Assembly (NCBI GenBank): GCA_014803985.1
Contig: JAAVAO010000038.1
Span: 1-33,395 of the forward strand
Source: Treponema sp.
GTDB lineage: Bacteria; Spirochaetota; Spirochaetia; Treponematales; Treponemataceae
DNA: 33,395 nt
Reading direction: 5' to 3'
The translations under genes and the position numbers were made by a program. The notes beneath the pieces are model-generated. The model searched no databases and had not been told where the DNA came from. It saw only the letters and a program-made list of their open reading frames with translations. Below are positions 29,708 through 33,395 of the stretch, piece by piece (position 1 is the stretch's first letter; the number at the start of each line of letters is the position of its first letter).

Positions 29708-30883
29708 TCACATTACTACATTAACCACCAGCCCTGTCAAGAACGAAAACAAAATCACAAACAGCAAATATATCGCAAAATGTTTAAATCCCAACACAAT
29801 TTTGAGCGCGCCAAGATTCGTTATTTTTGTGGCAGGACCTGTAATCATGAACGCCGCCGCACTCCCCGCGCTCATTCCCTGTGCAAGCCAATCCAACAAA
29901 AGCGGAATTGTACCCCCTCCACATACATACAGAGGCACTCCGATAGTCGCCGCCATCAAAACTCCCCACGCCTTGTTTCCGCAAAAAATGTTCTGCATAA
30001 CATCAGCAGGAACATACCTCTGAAAAACCGCGCTCAAGACAATTCCCAACAAAAACCATAAGCCAGTCGCCCTCACATTCCGCAACACATTCTTCACATA
30101 ACGTAAAAATACATTCTTATCCGTGTCATTATTGCGCACTTCATTGAATTTTGAAAAATCAAAATATGACCTTTCTTCTGTCTCTTTCAACACTGGCATA
30201 TATGATCTGTCATTACACGTCGTCTGCGGCATGGCAATCCATTCTGATTCTGCATTGCTTTGCTCGCTCGCACAAGAACACACCTCGCACCGATTGCGAC
30301 AGTTAGCCGTTTCTGCACAATCCCCGCTGTTTTCTATCATGTTTTTGTTCTGTTGGCATTTCATATCGTTTTCAAAGCACCCCCGATTGAACGTTGCCTC
30401 CGCTCCACCCTCGCCATTGTAGTTGTGTTTTGTCTTCCTCCCATTTCGAGCGCAGTAAGCCCTCACCAGAAGCCCCGCAACAACCCCGCATAAAAAGCAA
30501 CTGATAATTCGCACTGCCAGTATTTTCGCCCCCAATGCACTGCTGAAAATGATCAGCTGCGGATTTAGCAAAATCGAACTCATCATAAAAGCCGCTAAAA
30601 AATCATTTTGTATTCCTTTTTTAGAAAACGCTGCACATATAGGAATTGTTCCATACATACACAGCGGAGAGGCAATTCCCAGCGCACTTGCAAAAATCAA
30701 TCCAACGATTCCAGGCACCCTTTGTCCTAAAAATTCCGCCGCCTGATGAATCCGACTCTTTGCAAAAACAGAAATTGCAGAGCCAAGTAAAATTCCAAGA
30801 ACCCAGTACCAAACTATTTGCCGAAGCTGAATGTCAAAGTAATACCAAAGATAAATCGCCTCCCTTTTGATTACTTCCAACAT
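29708..30883 (-). CDS. Permease of the ArsP/YraQ (DUF318) family
   Basis: 391 residues in two hydrophobic halves. The family pattern is CMYGTIPICAAF in the first half and CGGGTIPLLLDWLAQGMSAG, then AAFMITGPATKITN, in the second. Some relatives export organoarsenicals, but substrates of most are unknown. A long hydrophilic loop between the halves is cysteine-rich (NCRNRCEVCSCASEQ) and may bind metal. The ATG at 30883 overlaps the end of larC by 13 bases, so it belongs to the larB-larC operon. A role in metal or sulphur-compound transport for the nickel-pincer pathway is a guess from context. Confidence 0.85.
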   Translation of the reverse strand: MLEVIKREAIYLWYYFDIQLRQIVWYWVLGILLGSAISVFAKSRIHQAAEFLGQRVPGIVGLIFASALGIASPLCMYGTIPICAAFSKKGIQNDFLAAFMMSSILLNPQLIIFSSALGAKILAVRIISCFLCGVVAGLLVRAYCARNGRKTKHNYNGEGGAEATFNRGCFENDMKCQQNKNMIENSGDCAETANCRNRCEVCSCASEQSNAESEWIAMPQTTCNDRSYMPVLKETEERSYFDFSKFNEVRNNDTDKNVFLRYVKNVLRNVRATGLWFLLGIVLSAVFQRYVPADVMQNIFCGNKAWGVLMAATIGVPLYVCGGGTIPLLLDWLAQGMSAGSAAAFMITGPATKITNLGALKIVLGFKHFAIYLLFVILFSFLTGLVVNVVM

Positions 30884-32151
30884 CGTTTCATAACCTCAAA
30901 AAAACTGACACCCTTGCTTTCACACAGTTTTCTCACGCTTTCGTACTCAGGATAAACCCGAACATTCCCATTCACCACAACTTCCTTCGCCATAATTTTT
31001 CCCCACTCCGTATCAATTTCAACTTGACGGCGAACGAGTTTTGTGCGCTCCATTTGAACACGGCGAATTCCGATTGTAGTAGTATGTTCAAAAATCAACG
31101 ATTCACAGTTTGAAACATCATCAGCATTGCAAATAACTTGCAGCAAAAAAGCAGGGCGATTTTTTTTCATAAAGCACGGAACAAACGAAACGTCAAGCGC
31201 GCCCTCCGAAAAAAGTGCTTCCTGAACGAAGCCTAAATTTTCACCCGTGCAATCATCAATATTGCACTCAAGCTTTGTAATCACATCGCTTTCAAATTCG
31301 TTATTTTCTTCTATCAAAAATGCCCGTAAAATGCTTGGATTTTTATAAGCGCGCTTTCCCGCCCCTTGACCAATTTTTTGAATGACACAATTCTTTGGCG
31401 CGTCAAAAATCGGTGAAACAGCGGCAATAAACGCCGCTCCTGTTGGAGTAATAAATTCTCCGCGCTCATTTTTTATTGAAATGGGAATTTTATAGGCTAA
31501 CAGAATATTCGTCACCGCAGGAACAGGAATTGGTAAAACCCCATGCGCACATCGTATTGTTCCGCTGCCTTCTGTAAGCGGCGTTGAATACACGCGGGAT
31601 ATTTTCAAGTTGTCGAAGCATACAGCGATGGAAATAATATCAACAATAGAATCAAGCGCCCCCACTTCGTGAAAATGCACTTGGTCCTTCGGCTTTGCAT
31701 GAGCCTTGCTTTCAGCATCCGCCAACACATCAAAGATTTTTTTCGCCAAACTCCTTGCACCGCTTGTCATCTTCGTGCCGTCAATAATCTCAAAAATCTC
31801 TTTTAATCCTCTATGTTCGTGATGATGAAGATGGCATTGCCATTCCTCCCCTCCATTGACGGTTTCTTTTCCATGTCGAGAGTTCAAGGCATCCTCATTA
31901 TGGTGATGATGCCCCTCTCCAAACAAAAACTCCATATCGTGGTCATGATTTTCACTGTCCAAAATCACAGAAAAATCAAGGGCAGCTATTCCGTTTTTTA
32001 TAACAGGAGCAATTTCAGTCTTAAATCCTGTGCACGGAATTGAATCCAACGCCTCCTGCAAAACGCTCCTGTCCGCCCCTGCATCAAGCAATGCTGCCAC
32101 CGTCATATCACCTGAAATTCCAGACGAACAATCAAAATATACTGTTGCCAT
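30871..32151 (-). CDS. larC: Nickel-pincer cofactor nickel-insertion protein LarC
   Basis: 426 residues. LarC inserts nickel into the pincer nucleotide (a CTP-dependent cyclometallase) to make the cofactor of lactate racemase and related enzymes. Evidence: YFDCSSGISGDMTVAALLDA at the N-terminus, HFHEVGALDSIVDI, and the His-rich loop (NHDHDME, GHHHHNE, HLHHHEH, about residues 70-125) typical of LarC. In Lactobacillus plantarum LarC is made from two frames by ribosomal frameshifting; here one open frame encodes both parts. ATG at 32151 is eight bases after GGAGAGG. It follows larB closely. Confidence 0.93.
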   Translation of the reverse strand: MATVYFDCSSGISGDMTVAALLDAGADRSVLQEALDSIPCTGFKTEIAPVIKNGIAALDFSVILDSENHDHDMEFLFGEGHHHHNEDALNSRHGKETVNGGEEWQCHLHHHEHRGLKEIFEIIDGTKMTSGARSLAKKIFDVLADAESKAHAKPKDQVHFHEVGALDSIVDIISIAVCFDNLKISRVYSTPLTEGSGTIRCAHGVLPIPVPAVTNILLAYKIPISIKNERGEFITPTGAAFIAAVSPIFDAPKNCVIQKIGQGAGKRAYKNPSILRAFLIEENNEFESDVITKLECNIDDCTGENLGFVQEALFSEGALDVSFVPCFMKKNRPAFLLQVICNADDVSNCESLIFEHTTTIGIRRVQMERTKLVRRQVEIDTEWGKIMAKEVVVNGNVRVYPEYESVRKLCESKGVSFFEVMKRCWK

Positions 32152-32167
32152 ATATGTCACCTCTCCA

Positions 32168-32866
32168 TTACTTTATTGTTGCGCGATTAATCTGCGTTGC
32201 TATATAGGCCGCGCCAAACCCATTGTCAATATTCACCACGCTAATTCCGTTTGCACACGAATTGAGCATCGAAAGAAGCGTTGAAATCCCCCCCAAATTC
32301 GCGCCATATCCAATACTTGTGGGAACTGCAATCACCGGAACAGACACCAAGCCGCCGACAACAGAAACAAGCGCGCCCTCCATTCCTGCAACCGCAATCA
32401 CAACATGCGCGCTGTTTAAAATATCCGTTTTTGAAAGCAATCGATGAATTCCAGAAACTCCCACATCGTAAATTCGTTCAACCGCGCCCCCCCAAAACTC
32501 CGCGCATTCAGCAGCTTCTTCCGCCACAACGCTATCGGCAGTTCCTGCACTCACAACTGCAATTTTTCCTATTTTATCTTTCACTTCCAAACGTCGTTTT
32601 TCACTTTGCACTTTTATAAGGCGTGGAATTTCACTGTATTCTGCCGTTGGAAAAATCCGATGCACAATATCAAATTGCGCACGGCTTGCCCGCGTCCCCA
32701 AAACCTCTCCATTCTTTTCATAGAGCGTTGAAAATATCTTTTCCAAATGCGCATCTTCTTTCCCTTGACAAAAAACAACCTCTGAAAATCCAGTTCGCCG
32801 CTTTCTATCAGTGTCAAGCATCGCAAAACCCAAATCTACAAACCCATTTTCACTATCCATATCCAT
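32168..32866 (-). CDS. larB: Nickel-pincer cofactor biosynthesis protein LarB
   Basis: 232 residues. LarB carboxylates and hydrolyses nicotinic acid adenine dinucleotide to give the dicarboxylated mononucleotide precursor of the pincer cofactor. Its C-terminal half is a PurE-like domain: VVSAGTADSVVAEEA, VAGMEGALVSVVGGLVSVPV, AVPTSIGYGANLGG. The third gene, larE (sulphur transfer), is not in the window. No ribosome binding site precedes ATG 32866; the leader is short. Two G7 runs occur in the coding strand but leave the frame intact. Confidence 0.93.
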   Translation of the reverse strand: MDMDSENGFVDLGFAMLDTDRKRRTGFSEVVFCQGKEDAHLEKIFSTLYEKNGEVLGTRASRAQFDIVHRIFPTAEYSEIPRLIKVQSEKRRLEVKDKIGKIAVVSAGTADSVVAEEAAECAEFWGGAVERIYDVGVSGIHRLLSKTDILNSAHVVIAVAGMEGALVSVVGGLVSVPVIAVPTSIGYGANLGGISTLLSMLNSCANGISVVNIDNGFGAAYIATQINRATIK

Positions 32867-32896
32867 TTCAAACCAATGCTAAAAATTTCGCTTTAG

Positions 32897-32925
32897 ATTA
32901 TATAGCAAATTTCATATTCTTGCAA
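32897..32925 (-). promoter_or_regulatory. larB-larC-permease promoter
   Basis: -35 TTGCAA (32920-32925), 17-bp spacer and -10 TATAAT (32897-32902), about 30 bases before the larB ATG. Confidence 0.75.
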
Positions 32926-32929
32926 AAAA

Positions 32930-33243
32930 ATATCGCTTGTCATTTCAAATTTTTCTCGCAAAACATTGTTTGAGCCGTCATTACCAGTTTGCCCGCCTAC
33001 ACGTCAATCAAAGCAATCCCCTCGTCACACCCCGCATCTATGCATTATAAACGGGGGAAAGGGAAAGCGACAACCCTTTATGTTCCTACCCGTGGGTTTT
33101 CTCTTTCCCTTTCAATCCTTTTTTCTTTCCTCCGTGCAATCACAAAAGGCGATTTGGACGCAGGACTGCTCACATACGTTTAGTCAGTGCTAAAAAATAC
33201 GCAGAATAGCATACGCTCTTCCGATGAAATACAAACAGTCATA
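32930..33243. other. Intergenic stretch, no gene seen
   Basis: No credible coding region or RNA gene is recognised here. Confidence 0.5.
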
Positions 33244-33287
33244 GCAATGCTTTTGAAAAAAAAACAAATTTTTTCCAAAAGCATTGC
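33244..33287. terminator. Long terminator-like hairpin
   Basis: GCAATGCTTTTG (33244-33255) pairs with CAAAAGCATTGC (33276-33287) and the loop is flanked by A and T runs. It may insulate the gene starting at 33332 from upstream transcription. Confidence 0.7.
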
Positions 33288-33297
33288 CGATTTTCCC

Positions 33298-33327
33298 TCC
33301 TCCCGCGCGAATATATATACGGGAGGA
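33298..33327 (+). promoter_or_regulatory. Hairpin sequestering the ribosome binding site
   Basis: TCCTCCCG (33298-33305) pairs with CGGGAGGA (33320-33327) across a 14-base loop. The right arm contains the GGGAGG ribosome binding site of the gene at 33332. Confidence 0.65.
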
Positions 33328-33331
33328 AAAA

Positions 33332-33395
33332 ATGACAGAAGAAAAAATCATTCCGTGGGAGAAACTTCCAATCACAAACACGTTCATGTTCAACA
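33332..33395 (+). CDS. Rpn/PD-(D/E)XK nuclease-family transposase-like protein, partial
   Basis: Only the first 21 codons are present: MTEEKIIPWEKLPITNTFMF, then N. The phrase LPITNTFMF resembles the conserved N-terminus of Rpn (recombination-promoting nuclease) proteins, which usually read LPIxNDFMFxxV. Such proteins are often multi-copy and horizontally spread. GGGAGG stands five bases before the ATG but is inside a hairpin. The rest is outside the window, so the assignment rests on a short match. Confidence 0.6.
   Translation, partial: MTEEKIIPWEKLPITNTFMFN

Noticed and set aside
32287..32493. Two runs of seven C (G on coding strand) in larB as possible phase-variable tracts
   Set aside because: The frame is intact across both, they encode conserved Gly residues, and seven is below the length seen at the other tracts.

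Overview
This window looks like a chromosome segment of a host-associated Treponema or close spirochaete relative. The evidence is the A+T-rich coding style, uvrA lying directly upstream of an lptD-like gene (an order I recall from Treponema pallidum), many lipoproteins, and homopolymeric G tracts at promoters and signal peptides. The genus is an inference, since no rRNA is present.

Bases 1-9150 are accessory DNA. It holds two copies of a cassette made of a small zinc-finger-repeat gene and a gene encoding tandem ~20-residue 'WxEYDANGxxVHYKDSxG' repeats. Copy 1 (1-1385) has a frameshift. In copy 2 (4906-5645) the repeat gene has collapsed to a remnant. Between and beside them lie a decayed HicA-like toxin, a voltage-gated channel gene, rtcB, a uracil-DNA-glycosylase-like gene, and a two-gene toxin-antitoxin operon whose Doc toxin carries about 19 of the same repeats at its C-terminus. 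A lipoprotein gene at 7949-9071 is split by a G9 tract and reads as switched off. Three promoters share one design: TTGACA, a short conserved block, a G9-G11 run, then TATAAT-like. The G-run length sets the -35/-10 spacing, so these look phase-variable.

Bases 9150-17160 are mostly housekeeping: tRNA-Met(CAT), 5-formyltetrahydrofolate cyclo-ligase, argC, a membrane protein joining an HU domain to a LysM-like domain, an hpf-HU pair followed by mosaic repeats, the methionine importer metN-metI-metQ, and initiator tRNA-Met with a partial duplicate of its 3' end.

Bases 17160-33395 hold a large lipoprotein under the third poly-G promoter, polA-coaE on the plus strand, and convergent to them uvrA-lptD. 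Further right is a minus-strand larB-larC-permease operon for the nickel-pincer cofactor. The start of an Rpn/PD-(D/E)XK-nuclease-type gene sits at the right edge with its ribosome binding site inside a hairpin.

Several genes (polA, uvrA, metN, the antitoxin, possibly argC) have a -10 element only 6-8 bases before the start codon and no ribosome binding site, so their mRNAs may be leaderless. rtcB and the antitoxin-doc operon share a 17-bp palindrome at the same distance from the -10, which suggests a common regulator.
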